A DNA stretch of 64,000 bases from assembly GCF_000236785.1 (NCBI RefSeq), contig NZ_AGUF01000056.1, forward strand, positions 1-64,000, read 5' to 3'. A program made the position numbers and the translations under genes. Positions 7,846 to 20,166 of the stretch are shown piece after piece. The stretch's first letter is position 1. Every line of letters starts with the position of its first letter. The notes beneath the pieces were generated by a model, which worked only from the letters and a program-made list of their open reading frames with translations, had not been told where the DNA came from and did no database searches. The DNA comes from Achromobacter arsenitoxydans SY8. GTDB taxonomy: Bacteria; Pseudomonadota; Gammaproteobacteria; Burkholderiales; Burkholderiaceae_B.

Positions 7846-9951
7846 TCAATTTGCGGGGTCTGGCCCCGCCGCGACCGGGTCTGCGGCGGGTTCGCCGTGC
7901 GCAACCGGCCGGCCCAGCAAGAATCCCTGGAAGTGTGAACATCCTTCGGCCGTGAGGCGTTGCAATTGCTCCGGTGTTTCCACACCTTCCGCCGTGGTGG
8001 GGATGTCCAGGCTGCGGCCGATGCCGTTGATGGCGCGGATGATGGCCAGCGCCTCGCGGCTGGATTCGACGTCCTGCGTGAACGACTTGTCGATCTTGAT
8101 CTTGTCGAACTCGAAGGTGCGCAGATAGCCCAGCGACGAGTAGCCGGTGCCGAAATCGTCCAGCGCCACCTTCACGCCCAGTTCCTTCAGGCGGTGCAGC
8201 GTCGCCAGGTTGCCCGTGGAATTGACCAGCAGCACGGACTCGGTGATTTCCAGTTCCAGGCGCCGGGCGGGCAGGCCGGAGGTCGCCAGCGCGGACTCCA
8301 CCAGCGACACGAGCGCGCCATTGGTGAACTGGCTGGCCGACAGGTTGACCGCCACGGTCTCGTGATCGTCCCACCGCATCGCCTCCGCGCAGGCCTCGTG
8401 CAGCGTGAACGCGCCCAGTTCGTGGATCAGCCCGGTTTCCTCGGCGATGGGGATGAAGTCCTGGGGCAGGATGAGCCCCTTGACCGGGTGCTGCCAGCGC
8501 ATCAGCGCCTCGCGCCCCACGATGCGCACATGGCTCACATCCATGATCGGTTGGTAATACAGCTGCAGCTGCTGCGTGATGATGGCCTGGCGCAGGTCCA
8601 TTTCCACTTCATGGCGCTTGAGCGCCGCAGCCTCCATTTCCGGCTTGAAGAACGCCAGGCAATTGCGGCCGCGGCGCTTGGCCTCGTACAGCGCCATATC
8701 GGCGTAGCGCAGCAGGTGGTCCGCGGACACGTCCTGCGCGTCCGCCAGGGCGATCCCGATGCTGACGCTGATCGGGACCGTATGGCCGTCGATCTCGAAC
8801 GGTTGGCGCACCGCGTCGATCAGGCGCTCGGCCATCTTGCGCACATCGTCCTGTTCGGCGATGTTGGGCAGCACCACCGCGAACTCGTCGCCGCCAAGGC
8901 GGGCCAGCGTGTCCTGCTCGCGCAGATGCCTGGGCAGTCGCTTGGCCAGCAGGCGCAGCAGCTCGTCGCCATACTGGTGACCCAGGGTGTCGTTGACGCT
9001 CTTGAAATTGTCCAGGTCCAGGCACAGCACGGCCGTGGTGCGATCGCGCCTGCCGTCCAGCGCTTTGAGCAGGCGGTCGCGGAACAGCCTGCGGTTGGGC
9101 ATGCCCGTCAGCGTATCGTGGTGCGCCATGTAGCGGACCTGCGCGTGGGCGGCGTTCTCGTCGGTGACGTCGTCCGCGATGAACAGCACGTAGCGCGAGC
9201 GTGGGTCGTTGCTATGGAACGCCAGGGTCTTGGTGCGCAGCGTGCGCGGACCGCGCGCCGTCGCCAGCTCTTCTTCCTCTTCCCGCATGGCGCCGTCGGA
9301 ACGCAGCGCGTCGTTGGTCAGGCGGTCGAAGAACTCGCAGACCAGGCCCGGCAGGCACTGCTGCGCGGTCTTGCCCTGCAGGCCGCGGGGGCTGCCGCCG
9401 AAGGTTTCTTCCGCCTGGCGGTTGGCCAGCAGGAACCGGCGCGACACTGCGTCCAACACCAGCACGCAGGAAGGAATGTTGGACACCACCGCCTGCAGGA
9501 AAGTGGACATCGACGTCAGTTCGTCGTTGTAGTGCTCGGCCAGTTGCTTTGCCTTCAGGAGCTGCTGCTCGCGCTCGCGCCGTTCGGTGTTGTCGCGCGT
9601 GACCTTGGCGAAGCCGATCAGTTGGCCGGCGTCGTCGTGGATGGCGTCAATCACGACATGGGCCCAGAACAGGGTGCCGTCCTTGCGCACACGCCAGCCC
9701 TCGGCTTCGAATTTCCCCAGTTCGCGCGCGGTGGTCAGGCCGCGCTGAGGCAGTCCGACGGCCCTGTCCGCTTCGGTGTAGAAGCACGAAAAATGCCTGC
9801 CGACGATTTCGTCGGCCGTGTAACCCTTGGCGCGCTGCGCGCCGGCGTTCCAGTTGGCAACCGTGCCGTCAGGGTGGAGCATGTAGATGGCGTAGTCGAC
9901 GACACCCTGCACCAGGTGCCGGTACATGACGTCGGAATTGGCGATGATCAT
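7846..9951 (-). CDS. PAS-PAS-GGDEF-EAL cyclic-di-GMP signalling protein
   Basis: A 701-aa cytosolic sensor without membrane segments. The first PAS domain (about 5-130) contains YAIYMLHPDGTVANWN, KGYTADEIVG and the PAC sequence IGFAKVTRDNTERRERE. A second PAS-like domain follows (about 150-260). The GGDEF domain (about 270-430) has an intact RLGGDEF active site and an upstream RxxD I-site (REQD, five residues before GGDEF), so diguanylate cyclase activity with product inhibition is plausible. The EAL domain (about 445-690) has REALMRW, AVNLSA, LEITESV, LDDFGTGYSS, IKIDKSF and GVET, so phosphodiesterase activity is also plausible. Which activity dominates cannot be read from sequence. It is the second c-di-GMP enzyme in the window and is monocistronic. 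Confidence 0.9.
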   Translation of the reverse strand: MIIANSDVMYRHLVQGVVDYAIYMLHPDGTVANWNAGAQRAKGYTADEIVGRHFSCFYTEADRAVGLPQRGLTTARELGKFEAEGWRVRKDGTLFWAHVVIDAIHDDAGQLIGFAKVTRDNTERREREQQLLKAKQLAEHYNDELTSMSTFLQAVVSNIPSCVLVLDAVSRRFLLANRQAEETFGGSPRGLQGKTAQQCLPGLVCEFFDRLTNDALRSDGAMREEEEELATARGPRTLRTKTLAFHSNDPRSRYVLFIADDVTDENAAHAQVRYMAHHDTLTGMPNRRLFRDRLLKALDGRRDRTTAVLCLDLDNFKSVNDTLGHQYGDELLRLLAKRLPRHLREQDTLARLGGDEFAVVLPNIAEQDDVRKMAERLIDAVRQPFEIDGHTVPISVSIGIALADAQDVSADHLLRYADMALYEAKRRGRNCLAFFKPEMEAAALKRHEVEMDLRQAIITQQLQLYYQPIMDVSHVRIVGREALMRWQHPVKGLILPQDFIPIAEETGLIHELGAFTLHEACAEAMRWDDHETVAVNLSASQFTNGALVSLVESALATSGLPARRLELEITESVLLVNSTGNLATLHRLKELGVKVALDDFGTGYSSLGYLRTFEFDKIKIDKSFTQDVESSREALAIIRAINGIGRSLDIPTTAEGVETPEQLQRLTAEGCSHFQGFLLGRPVAHGEPAADPVAAGPDPAN

Positions 9952-10142
9952 TGGCTGCGGCGGGCATGTGCGCCAGCCGCGTTGCGGCTGCGCGCGCGTC
10001 TTCTGCCCTGAAATAGACTAGGGGATATACGGATTTACGTCGCGAAGGACGCAATATTTACCGTACCGTCACGAAAAGCGCCAATCTATCCAATCTTGTC
10101 GCGTGAATGCATTTGATTGCAGCCGCCCGCGGGGCAGCGCGC

Positions 10143-11252
10143 TCAGAGCGAGACGCGCTGCTTCAGGGCCTGGGCGATCATCGCGATATCAATGTCCTTG
10201 CCGGGGTTTTTCAGGCAGAAGTCGTGCAGGACCGCGATGTAGGCGTTGCCCAGCAGCTTGGTGATGGCGCCGGCCGTCGTCGCCGCGATGGTCCCGCCCA
10301 CGGCGCTGCCCGCGCCGGGAATGAACTTCAGCAGGCCCGACACGACCGACCGGCCGATCAGGGTGGCGGCCGAGGCGCCCAGAGTGGACGTGACCAGGGT
10401 GGTGATGGCGGTGGTGTCGAGCTCCATGCCGAAGGTGATGCCGATCTTGGCGATCATGCCTACCTGTATCGGCACCAGCGCGAAGGCGTCGGAGAACGGG
10501 ATGGGCGCGGCGGCGGCCGACGCGGCCAGGCCGGCCGCGACGTTCACCTCGATCTCAGCCCGCTTTTTTTTTACTTCCAGGGCCTTCTTGTTGCGGGTGG
10601 ACAGCGCATTCGCATAGGCCCGTTGCTGCGCCTCGGGGATGTGCTGCGCGGTTACCTCGATCAGCGTGTCCAGCCCCATGGGCGGCAACTCGGCGTCCAG
10701 TTCCTCGATCCACTCGGGCAGCGCGCGCACCGCGACGACCTGCCTGGCGCGGGGCAGCAGCTTGCGGGCCTCTTCCACGAAGGGGCTGTTCTTGCGCGCC
10801 TTGGTCAGCACCGCGACGACCGGAATGCCGGCCTTGTCCAGCATGTCGCACAGTTCGACCTCGGCGTTCTCCACCCGGTGGCTGCTGTCCTGGATGCACA
10901 GCCAGGCGACATGCAGGTGCCTGTCCTGGTCGTCGGACGCGGAGCGCTCCTGGATCAGCTCGGCCAATTGCGCGCGCGAGCGCTCGTAGTCGGCGACCTC
11001 CAGGCCCCGCGTGTCGATGATGGTGAGCGGATGCCCCGGCCGGGTGAACTCCTGCGTCGTCTGGGTGACCGGCCTGCCCGAGCCTGTCCGGGCCAATTCG
11101 CCGCGGAACACGGCGTTGATGAGCGTGCTCTTGCCGACCCCGGTCTTGCCTGCGACCAGGATGTTCACCCGGCCAGCCCCGCGCGTGGCGGTGCTGATGG
11201 CGTCCGCAATGGCGTCCTGCAGGTCGGGGTGGTCGGGGCGGATTGCGCTCAT
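10143..11252 (-). CDS. Era-like GTPase with C-terminal membrane region (DUF697/YcjF-like)
   Basis: A 369-aa GTPase. The G domain (about 30-210) has P-loop GKTGVGKST, switch/G3 IIDTRG and a G4-like LTKAR in place of NKxD. A charged linker (KKALEVKKKRAE) leads to a hydrophobic, alanine/glycine-rich C-terminal half (about 235-369) with several possible membrane-associated helices, as in the DUF697 group. Such proteins are thought to act at the inner membrane, but the substrate process is unknown. The ATG at 11252 (MSAIRPDHPD) is the likely start; the frame runs on upstream to 11318. The gene is divergent from the DUF115-like gene with a 284-bp gap. Confidence 0.75.
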   Translation of the reverse strand: MSAIRPDHPDLQDAIADAISTATRGAGRVNILVAGKTGVGKSTLINAVFRGELARTGSGRPVTQTTQEFTRPGHPLTIIDTRGLEVADYERSRAQLAELIQERSASDDQDRHLHVAWLCIQDSSHRVENAEVELCDMLDKAGIPVVAVLTKARKNSPFVEEARKLLPRARQVVAVRALPEWIEELDAELPPMGLDTLIEVTAQHIPEAQQRAYANALSTRNKKALEVKKKRAEIEVNVAAGLAASAAAAPIPFSDAFALVPIQVGMIAKIGITFGMELDTTAITTLVTSTLGASAATLIGRSVVSGLLKFIPGAGSAVGGTIAATTAGAITKLLGNAYIAVLHDFCLKNPGKDIDIAMIAQALKQRVSL

Positions 11253-11536
11253 TTCAGGGCCGTGGGGTGCGTGTTGGGGATGCGGCAACGATATCAGACG
11301 CGGAATTCTTTGGCGCAAAACGTAATTGGCGCCCCGGCGCGGGTGCGGCGGGGGCCAGAACGCGAAACTGCCGTAGACGCCGAGGGGGCCATCCGCCGGT
11401 ATTCCGGTGGGGAAATTAGGGGCGTATTAGTGGTGGGTCCAAAAGCGTTACATCTCACATAATCCGCTCGCGTTTGCGCGGGAATGCGCTGCGTAGAATC
11501 AGCCCGTCCGTAAGGTTTTGCCGCGGTACCCGCGCA

Positions 11537-12537
11537 ATGTATATGACTCGTTTTGCGCTTGTTCCCCGCTTGTTGCGCTCGCGCCCGCTGACTAAGGGCC
11601 TGCGCTACCTCTATCGCTATACGCGGCCCAGGGCGTACCGGCACAACGAAACGCTCTGGCCCTTCGTCAAGGTGCGCCGCGATGCGCAAGGCCGGCTTGC
11701 CGGCTGCGATCTCAGTGGCGTGCGCGGTCCGGCCACCATGGCGCTGGACCAGTTGCCCCGCGCAATTGGAGGCGATGCGCACCTGATCCTGAGCGGCCCG
11801 TCCGTGGCGCAGATAGATTACGCGCAGTGCCGCATGCGTACGGTCATGGGCGTGAACGGCTCGATCGCCCTGCGCGCCAGGCACCCTGCCCTGCGTTTCG
11901 ATTACTACGCCATGCTGGATGCCGGCTTCGTCAAGAAGCGCCGCGACCTGGTGGCCGAGGTGCTGGCGCAGGACCTGGTGCTGTTCGCAACGCCCGAGGT
12001 CTACCGCTGGATCTGCCTGCTGTTCGACCGCCGGACGGTCCGATGCCGCATCGCGCTGTTCGAGGAAGTCCACCAGCGCGCCCAGCGGCCGCGCGCCCGG
12101 CCTGAAGAACTGGAGGCCGAGCTGGCCGCCGACCCGGAGCTGGTGCTGTTCGACGCGCGCCATCCCATCCATGCGCACGGCTTCAGCCTGAATGCGGCGC
12201 GCGGCCTGTTCGGCGGCGGCACGGTCGCCTATACGTCGTTGCAGCTGCTGGCGTGGCTGGGCGCCGAATCGGTGTACCTGCATGGCCTGGACCTGACCGC
12301 CACCGCGGGTCCGCGCTTCTACGAAAGCGCGGATGCGCAACTGCCCACGGCGCTGGACCGCCAGTTTGCCGGGCACATCCAGCCCGCCTTCCGGCAGGCC
12401 GGCAAGCTGCTCGGCGCGCGGGGAATCAAGGTCTACAACCTGTCCCTCTTGAGCCGGCTGGGGGACGAAGTGTTTGAAAAACGCCATTGGAGTTGCTTGC
12501 TGGATCCCTCCGCGCAAGCACAGACGAGTGCCACACG

Positions 12538-12541
<4 letters not shown>
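11537..12541 (+). CDS. DUF115/MptE-like protein, probable surface-glycan function
   Basis: A 334-aa protein (MYMTRFALVP at 11537; a second ATG at 11543). The central part, LILSGPSVAQIDYAQ followed by VMGVNGSIAL and DYYAMLDAGF, resembles DUF115 (MptE-like) proteins, often found with glycan-modification genes. A basic N-terminus (RSRPLTKGLRYLYRY) could associate with the membrane. A later block, FSLNAARGLFGGGTVAYTSL then GAESVYLHGLDL, also fits that family. Its last bases overlap the start of a GT4 glycosyltransferase gene (ATGA), so the two are cotranscribed and probably act on the same LPS or surface polysaccharide. The assignment is tentative. Confidence 0.55.
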
Positions 12542-14780
<2,239 letters not shown>

Positions 14781-14790
14781 TCAGATGGGG

Positions 14791-15081
14791 TTATTTCAGA
14801 TACGAACGGACGATGCGCATCAAGTCGTCTATCTGCGATTCCGGTTCGGGCCTGGGGTCTTGCGGACTGCCCTGGGCGGACTGCAGGAAGGTTTCCCGCA
14901 GATGGCTTTCCAGCACCTCGGCCATCAGGCCGTTGGTGGCGCCGCGCAACGCCGCAAGCTGCTGCAGCAGCGCGCCGCACTCCGTGCCTTCATTGACCGC
15001 GCGTTCCAATGCTAACGCCTGCCCTTGTATGCGGCGCAGGCGGGTGACAACGCGTTTCTTTTCTTCCGGGGAGTGCGGCAC
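14791..15081 (-). CDS. frmR: FrmR/CsoR-RcnR family formaldehyde-responsive repressor
   Basis: A 96-aa all-helical repressor of the CsoR/RcnR superfamily. It begins MPHSPEEKKRVVTRLRRIQGQ, with the conserved N-terminal Pro-His and R-R-I-x-G-Q. The sensing cysteine in TECGALLQQLAALRGA aligns with FrmR Cys35; the copper/nickel ligand sets of CsoR and RcnR are not complete. In FrmR, formaldehyde crosslinks Pro2 to Cys35 and releases DNA; the mature N-terminal proline here fits that mechanism. The gene precedes frmA, and a G/C-tract operator lies directly upstream. The C-terminal tail is slightly longer than in the Escherichia coli protein. Confidence 0.88.
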   Translation of the reverse strand: MPHSPEEKKRVVTRLRRIQGQALALERAVNEGTECGALLQQLAALRGATNGLMAEVLESHLRETFLQSAQGSPQDPRPEPESQIDDLMRIVRSYLK

Positions 15082-15097
15082 GGCAGGCTCCGAATAG

Positions 15098-15114
15098 ATA
15101 CAGGGGGGGAGTAT
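15098..15114 (-). promoter_or_regulatory. Putative FrmR operator
   Basis: ATAC, then AGGGGGGGA, then GTAT: a pseudo-palindrome with a G-tract core and ATAC/GTAT arms, 17 bp upstream of the frmR start. G/C-tract operators flanked by A/T arms are characteristic of the CsoR/RcnR/FrmR family. Its place in the promoter region fits autorepression of frmR-frmA. It is predicted from pattern only. Confidence 0.6.
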
Positions 15115-15238
15115 AAGAAAAACCCGGCGATTCGTCCAACCACCCGGCAGCAGCGGCGCCGCCGGGGGCGCATCGGCACTTGTCTATACTGGATCGTGTA
15201 ACTTCACGTCCCGTGTCTAGCGCAATTTAGGATGTCCT

Positions 15239-15976
15239 GTGGCGCCTTCTCCACAAAAAAATCTAGGTCATGCTCCTCCCGCCCCGTTGTATGCGCAGGT
15301 CAAACAGATGATCGCGCAGCAGATCCGCAGCGGCGCATGGCCCGTCCATTACCGGGTGCCCTCCGAAGCCGAACTGGTGCAGGAGCTGGGCTTTAGCCGC
15401 ATGACGGTCAACCGCGCGCTGCGCGAGCTGACCGCCGAGGGACTGCTTGTGCGCATGCAAGGCGTGGGGACGTTTGTCGCCCAGCCCAAGGCCCGGTCTG
15501 CGCTGTTCGCCGTGAATAACATTGCCGACGAGATCGCGGCGCGCAGCCATCGGCATCACAGCCGCGTGCTCCGGCTGGCCCAGGAACCGGCCGCCAGCGA
15601 ACAGGCGCACGCGCTGGACATCCGTGCGGGCCAGCCGGTGTTTCATTCCATCATCGTCCACTATGAAGACGACATTCCTATCCAGCTTGAGGACAGGTAC
15701 GTCAATGTTGGCGTGGCGCCCGAATACGCGCAGCAGGATTTCACGCGCAGCACGCCCTATGAATACCTGTCCCGCGTGGCGCCGCTGACTGCGGGCGAGC
15801 ACGTGGTCGAGGCCATTCTTGCCAAGCCCCGCGAATGCCAGTTGCTGCAGATTGATCGCGGCGAACCCTGCCTGCTGATACGCCGGCGCACCTGGTCAGG
15901 CGACCGCCCGGTCACCCTGGCCCGGTTGATCCATCCCGGCTCGCGCCACCGTCTTGAAGGCAAGTTCACAACATGA
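15239..15976 (+). CDS. hutC: GntR/HutC-family repressor of histidine utilisation
   Basis: A 245-aa regulator. The winged-helix GntR domain is at residues 15-80 (PLYAQVKQMI, VPSEAELVQELGFSRMTVNR, LVRMQGVGTFVA) and the UTRA ligand-binding domain at about 95-240 (VFHSIIVHYEDDIPIQLEDRYVN, TRSTPYEYLSRV, PCLLIRRRTW). HutC repressors are released by urocanate. I chose the GTG at 15239, which is preceded by an AGGA Shine-Dalgarno at 15229. Its stop overlaps the start of hutD (ATGA), and it heads the hut cluster. A HutC-like half-dyad, TTGTCTATAC, is at 15180-15189, suggesting autoregulation. Confidence 0.9.
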   Translation: MAPSPQKNLGHAPPAPLYAQVKQMIAQQIRSGAWPVHYRVPSEAELVQELGFSRMTVNRALRELTAEGLLVRMQGVGTFVAQPKARSALFAVNNIADEIAARSHRHHSRVLRLAQEPAASEQAHALDIRAGQPVFHSIIVHYEDDIPIQLEDRYVNVGVAPEYAQQDFTRSTPYEYLSRVAPLTAGEHVVEAILAKPRECQLLQIDRGEPCLLIRRRTWSGDRPVTLARLIHPGSRHRLEGKFTT

Positions 15977-16575
15977 ATCATCCCGATGTGCGTCTCTATC
16001 GCGCGGCGGACTATCCAAGAATGCCTTGGCGCAATGGCGGGGGAACAACCCAGGAAATCGCCTGCAATCCGGGCGGCAGCACCGCGTCCTTCGACTGGCG
16101 GCTGTCCCTGGCCGATGTGGGCCAGGACGGCGGCTTTTCGGCCTTCACGGGCTACCAGCGGATCCTCACGGTGCTGGAAGGCCAGGGCGTTGCGCTCACG
16201 GTCGACGGCGTCCCGCAGGCGCCGCTCATCCTTCGCGTCCCCTACGCGTTCTCGGGCGATTCGGATGTCCATTGCCGGCTGCTTGACGGTCCGATCCGGG
16301 ACTTCAATCTGATCTATTCGCCCTGGCGGCACCACGCCCGCTTGCAGTGGGTATCGGGCGCAACACCGTGGGTCTTTCACAGCAGCGCGCACAGTGTGCT
16401 GCTGTTCAACGCCGGCGATTCCGCGTCGCTGCGGGTCGATGATGCCGAGCATGCGCTGCCCTCACGCTATGACTGCCTGCATATCGAGGGAAAGGGCGAT
16501 CTGGCCCGCTACCGCCTTGAAACGTCCTCCGCCCTGGATGTGTGCGTGATCGAGTTGACTCGACGCCAGCCCTGA
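15973..16575 (+). CDS. hutD: HutD/Ves family protein
   Basis: A 200-aa cupin-like protein of the HutD/Ves family, with PRMPWRNGGGTTQEIA near the N-terminus, FDWRLSLADVGQDGGFSAFTG and RDFNLIYSPW. HutD is carried in many hut operons; in Pseudomonas it has been proposed to limit operon overexpression, and its biochemical role is unsettled. It is translationally coupled to hutC (4-bp overlap). A 197-bp gap holding a HutC-type operator separates it from hutU, so hutCD and the structural genes may be separate transcripts. Confidence 0.88.
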   Translation: MNHPDVRLYRAADYPRMPWRNGGGTTQEIACNPGGSTASFDWRLSLADVGQDGGFSAFTGYQRILTVLEGQGVALTVDGVPQAPLILRVPYAFSGDSDVHCRLLDGPIRDFNLIYSPWRHHARLQWVSGATPWVFHSSAHSVLLFNAGDSASLRVDDAEHALPSRYDCLHIEGKGDLARYRLETSSALDVCVIELTRRQP

Positions 16576-16691
16576 GCGGTTTCGCACGTTGCCGGGGCGG
16601 CATGCGCGCCGGCAAATTCCCCTTTCCGATCCGGCCGCCTTCGGGGTGAAGCCTACGGGTAAACCCTTGGCCAAAATTCGGACTATGCGTA

Positions 16692-16703
16692 TTGTATATA
16701 CAA
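16692..16703. promoter_or_regulatory. HutC-type operator before hutU
   Basis: TTGTATATACAA, a perfect 12-bp palindrome 69 bp upstream of the hutU start. It matches the TGTATATACA-type dyad bound by HutC repressors in other proteobacteria. It is the best candidate for urocanate-responsive control of hutUH, the permease and hutI. Confidence 0.75.
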
Positions 16704-16772
16704 CCATAGGCATCCTATGATCCGATCGACTGCCGCGTGCGACCAGCGGCCCATTCGATCCGGGAGAGCCTT

Positions 16773-18452
16773 ATGCACCAAACCAAGCGTTATCGCGATG
16801 TCGAAATCCGCGCGCCGCGCGGCAACCAACTGACGGCAAAAAGCTGGTTGACCGAAGCGCCCTTGCGCATGCTGATGAACAACCTGGATCCGGACGTCGC
16901 CGAGAATCCGAAGGAACTGGTGGTTTACGGCGGCATCGGCCGGGCGGCGCGCGACTGGGAATCCTACGACCGCATCGTCGAAACGCTGAAGTCGCTGAAT
17001 GACGACGAAACGCTGCTGGTCCAGTCGGGCAAGCCGGTGGGCGTGTTCCGCACCCACGCCAATGCGCCGCGGGTGCTCATTGCCAATTCCAATCTGGTGC
17101 CGCATTGGGCCAACTGGGAACACTTCAACGAACTGGACGCGCGCGGGCTGGCGATGTATGGCCAGATGACGGCGGGAAGCTGGATCTACATCGGCAGCCA
17201 GGGCATCGTGCAAGGCACTTACGAAACCTTTGTCGAAGCCGGCCGCCAGCATTACGGCGGCGATCTGGCGGGCCGTTGGGTGCTGACCGCCGGCCTGGGC
17301 GGAATGGGCGGCGCGCAGCCGCTGGCCGCCACGCTGGCCGGGGCATGTTCGCTCAACATTGAATGCCAGCAAAGCAGCATAGATTTCCGCTTGCGCACGC
17401 GCTATGTCGATGAGCAGGCCACGGACCTGGACGACGCGCTTGCGCGCATCGCGCGCTATACCAAGGAGCGCCGCGCCATTTCCATCGCGCTGTGCGGGAA
17501 CGCGGCGGAAATCCTGCCTGCGCTCGTGCGGCGAGGCGTGCGCCCGGACATGGTCACGGACCAGACCAGCGCGCACGATCCTTTGAATGGCTACCTCCCC
17601 ATTGGCTGGACGTGGGCCGAATACCGCGAGCGCGCGCGCCACGAGCCCGCGCTGGTCATCAAGGCCGCCAAGAAATCCATGGCCACGCACGTGCGGGCCA
17701 TGCTCGACTTCAAGCGCATGGGCGTGCCCACCTTCGACTACGGCAACAACATTCGCCAGATGGCGCTGGACGAAGGCGTTTCGAACGCATTCGATTTCCC
17801 GGGCTTTGTGCCGGCCTACATCCGCCCCTTGTTCTGCCGCGGGATAGGCCCCTTCCGCTGGGCGGCGCTGTCCGGCGATCCCCAGGACATCTACAAGACC
17901 GACGCCAAGGTCAAGGCGTTGATACCGGATGACGCGCACCTGCACCGCTGGCTGGACATGGCGCGCGAACGGATCAGCTTCCAGGGCCTGCCGGCGCGCA
18001 TCTGCTGGGTCGGCCTGGGCGCTCGGGCAAAGCTGGGCCTGGCTTTCAATGAAATGGTCCGTTCCGGCGAATTGAGCGCGCCGGTGGTCATTGGCCGCGA
18101 TCACCTGGATTCGGGATCGGTCGCCAGCCCCAACCGTGAAACCGAGGCCATGCGCGACGGTTCGGACGCCGTATCCGACTGGCCGCTGCTCAACGCGCTG
18201 CTCAACACCGCCAGCGGCGCCACTTGGGTGTCGTTGCACCACGGCGGCGGCGTGGGCATGGGCTTTTCGCAGCATTCGGGCATGGTGATCGTGTGCGACG
18301 GCACCGACGCGGCGGCCGAACGCATCGCCCGCGTCCTCACCAACGACCCTGCAACGGGCGTCATGCGGCACGCGGACGCGGGCTATCAAACCGCCATCGA
18401 CTGCGCGCGCGAACAGGGTTTGAACCTGCCGATGATTGCCGGACGGCAATAA
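16773..18452 (+). CDS. hutU: Urocanate hydratase
   Basis: A 559-aa cytosolic enzyme that converts urocanate to imidazolone-5-propionate using tightly bound NAD+ as an electrophile, the second step of histidine degradation. Near-diagnostic stretches include [96 protein letters not shown] and [15 protein letters not shown]. The conserved cysteine in [11 protein letters not shown] falls at residue 411, matching Cys410 of the Pseudomonas enzyme. Length is full and the start MHQTKRYRD matches the family. It is the first structural gene after the HutC palindrome and is followed by hutH. Confidence 0.97.
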   Translation: MHQTKRYRDVEIRAPRGNQLTAKSWLTEAPLRMLMNNLDPDVAENPKELVVYGGIGRAARDWESYDRIVETLKSLNDDETLLVQSGKPVGVFRTHANAPRVLIANSNLVPHWANWEHFNELDARGLAMYGQMTAGSWIYIGSQGIVQGTYETFVEAGRQHYGGDLAGRWVLTAGLGGMGGAQPLAATLAGACSLNIECQQSSIDFRLRTRYVDEQATDLDDALARIARYTKERRAISIALCGNAAEILPALVRRGVRPDMVTDQTSAHDPLNGYLPIGWTWAEYRERARHEPALVIKAAKKSMATHVRAMLDFKRMGVPTFDYGNNIRQMALDEGVSNAFDFPGFVPAYIRPLFCRGIGPFRWAALSGDPQDIYKTDAKVKALIPDDAHLHRWLDMARERISFQGLPARICWVGLGARAKLGLAFNEMVRSGELSAPVVIGRDHLDSGSVASPNRETEAMRDGSDAVSDWPLLNALLNTASGATWVSLHHGGGVGMGFSQHSGMVIVCDGTDAAAERIARVLTNDPATGVMRHADAGYQTAIDCAREQGLNLPMIAGRQ

Positions 18453-18522
18453 GACTTCAAGAATCAAATCGCGGGCGGGTGCGGCGGCGCCAAACCGAAG
18501 TTCGCATCAAAGGAGATAAACA

Positions 18523-20052
18523 ATGGATCTGAACCTGAACCCTGGACACCTGACGCTTTCGGTATTGCGCCGTGTGTACCAGGAACCCGTGCGCCTGCGC
18601 CTCGATGCCAAGGCGGATGACCCCATCAACGCCAGCGTGGCGATTGTCGAACTCATCGTCGACGAAGGGCGCACCGCGTACGGCATCAATACCGGATTCG
18701 GTTTGCTCGCCTCGACGCGCATCGCGCGCGAAGACCAGCAGGCTTTGCAGCGTTCGCTGGTGCTGTCGCATGCGGCGGGCGTGGGCGAGGCCCTGGACGA
18801 CGCCATGGTCCGCCTGATCATGGTCTTGAAGATCAACAGCCTGGCCCGGGGCTATTCGGGCATCCGCCGCAAGGTGATCAACAGCCTGATCGCGCTGGTC
18901 AACGCCGAGGTCTATCCGCACATCCCCCTCAAGGGTTCGGTGGGCGCGTCCGGGGATCTTGCCCCGCTCGCGCACATGTCCCTGTTGCTGCTCGGCGAGA
19001 GCAAGGCGCGGCATCGTGGACAATGGCTGTCCGCCGGGGAAGCCCTGGAAAAGGCGGGACTGGCGCCGCTGACGCTGGCCGCCAAAGAGGGCCTGGCGCT
19101 GCTCAATGGCACCCAGGTGTCTACAGCCTACGCGTTGCGCGGCCTGTTCGAGGCCGAGGATCTGCTGGCCAGCGCGTTGGTATGCGGCAGCCTCAGCGTG
19201 GAAGCCCTGCTGGGCTCGCGCGCGCCCTTCGACGCGCGCATCCACGCGGCCCGCGGGCAACGCGGGCAGATAGACGTCGCGGCCGTGTTCCGCGCCTTGC
19301 TGACCCCCGAGACCGAGGTGGGGCAGTCGCACAGCAATTGCGGCAAGGTCCAGGATCCGTACTCGCTGCGCTGCCAGCCCCAGGTCATGGGCGCGTGCCT
19401 GACGCAGATACGCCATGTGGCCGGCGTGCTGGAGGTGGAATCGAACGCGGTGTCGGACAACCCCCTGGTGTTCGCGGATGGCGGCGACGTGATCTCCGGC
19501 GGCAATTTCCATGCCGAGCCGGTGGCGCTTGCGGCGGACAACCTGGCCTTGGCGCTGGCCGAGATCGGCGCGCTGTCGGAGCGGCGTATTGCGCTGCAGA
19601 TGGACCATCACATGTCGCAACTGCCGCCTTTCCTGGTGAACAACGGCGGCGTGAACTCCGGCTTCATGATCGCCCAGGTGACGGCGGCGGCGCTGGCCAG
19701 CGACAACAAGGCGCTGGCGCATCCCGCCAGCGTGGACAGCCTGCCGACGTCCGCAAACCAGGAAGACCACGTTTCCATGGCGCCAAATGCGGGCAAGCGC
19801 CTGTGGCCCATGGCGGAAAACGTCCGCGACATCCTGGCGATCGAATGGCTGGGCGCCTGCCAGGGGCTGGATTTCCGCACGGGCCTCAAGACTTCGCCGG
19901 CGCTGGAGCAAGCGCGCGGGCTGCTGCGCGAGCGTGTTCCCCACTACGAGAAGGACCGCTTCTTCGCGCCCGACATCGCGGCGGCCAGCGAACTCATCGC
20001 AAGCCGCAGCCTGAGCGTGCTGGCGCCTGCGGGTTTGCTCCCCAGTTACTGA
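18523..20052 (+). CDS. hutH: Histidine ammonia-lyase
   Basis: A 509-aa lyase that removes ammonia from histidine to give urocanate, the first and committed step of the pathway. The MIO electrophile is formed from Ala142-Ser143-Gly144 in [14 protein letters not shown], at exactly the position known for the Pseudomonas putida enzyme. Other signatures are YGINTGFG (the conserved Tyr), [26 protein letters not shown] and [12 protein letters not shown] good Shine-Dalgarno (AAAGGAGA) lies before the ATG. It is 70 bp downstream of hutU in the same orientation. Confidence 0.97.
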   Translation: MDLNLNPGHLTLSVLRRVYQEPVRLRLDAKADDPINASVAIVELIVDEGRTAYGINTGFGLLASTRIAREDQQALQRSLVLSHAAGVGEALDDAMVRLIMVLKINSLARGYSGIRRKVINSLIALVNAEVYPHIPLKGSVGASGDLAPLAHMSLLLLGESKARHRGQWLSAGEALEKAGLAPLTLAAKEGLALLNGTQVSTAYALRGLFEAEDLLASALVCGSLSVEALLGSRAPFDARIHAARGQRGQIDVAAVFRALLTPETEVGQSHSNCGKVQDPYSLRCQPQVMGACLTQIRHVAGVLEVESNAVSDNPLVFADGGDVISGGNFHAEPVALAADNLALALAEIGALSERRIALQMDHHMSQLPPFLVNNGGVNSGFMIAQVTAAALASDNKALAHPASVDSLPTSANQEDHVSMAPNAGKRLWPMAENVRDILAIEWLGACQGLDFRTGLKTSPALEQARGLLRERVPHYEKDRFFAPDIAAASELIASRSLSVLAPAGLLPSY

Positions 20053-20166
20053 CGTTCCGCATCCGATTCCTGGCCCGGACCGGGCCCCACGCATACCAAG
20101 CGCACGCGCCTGCCTGCGGCGCGCGCCCGGTGCTTCACGCTGCATGAAAAAAACACGGAGACGACA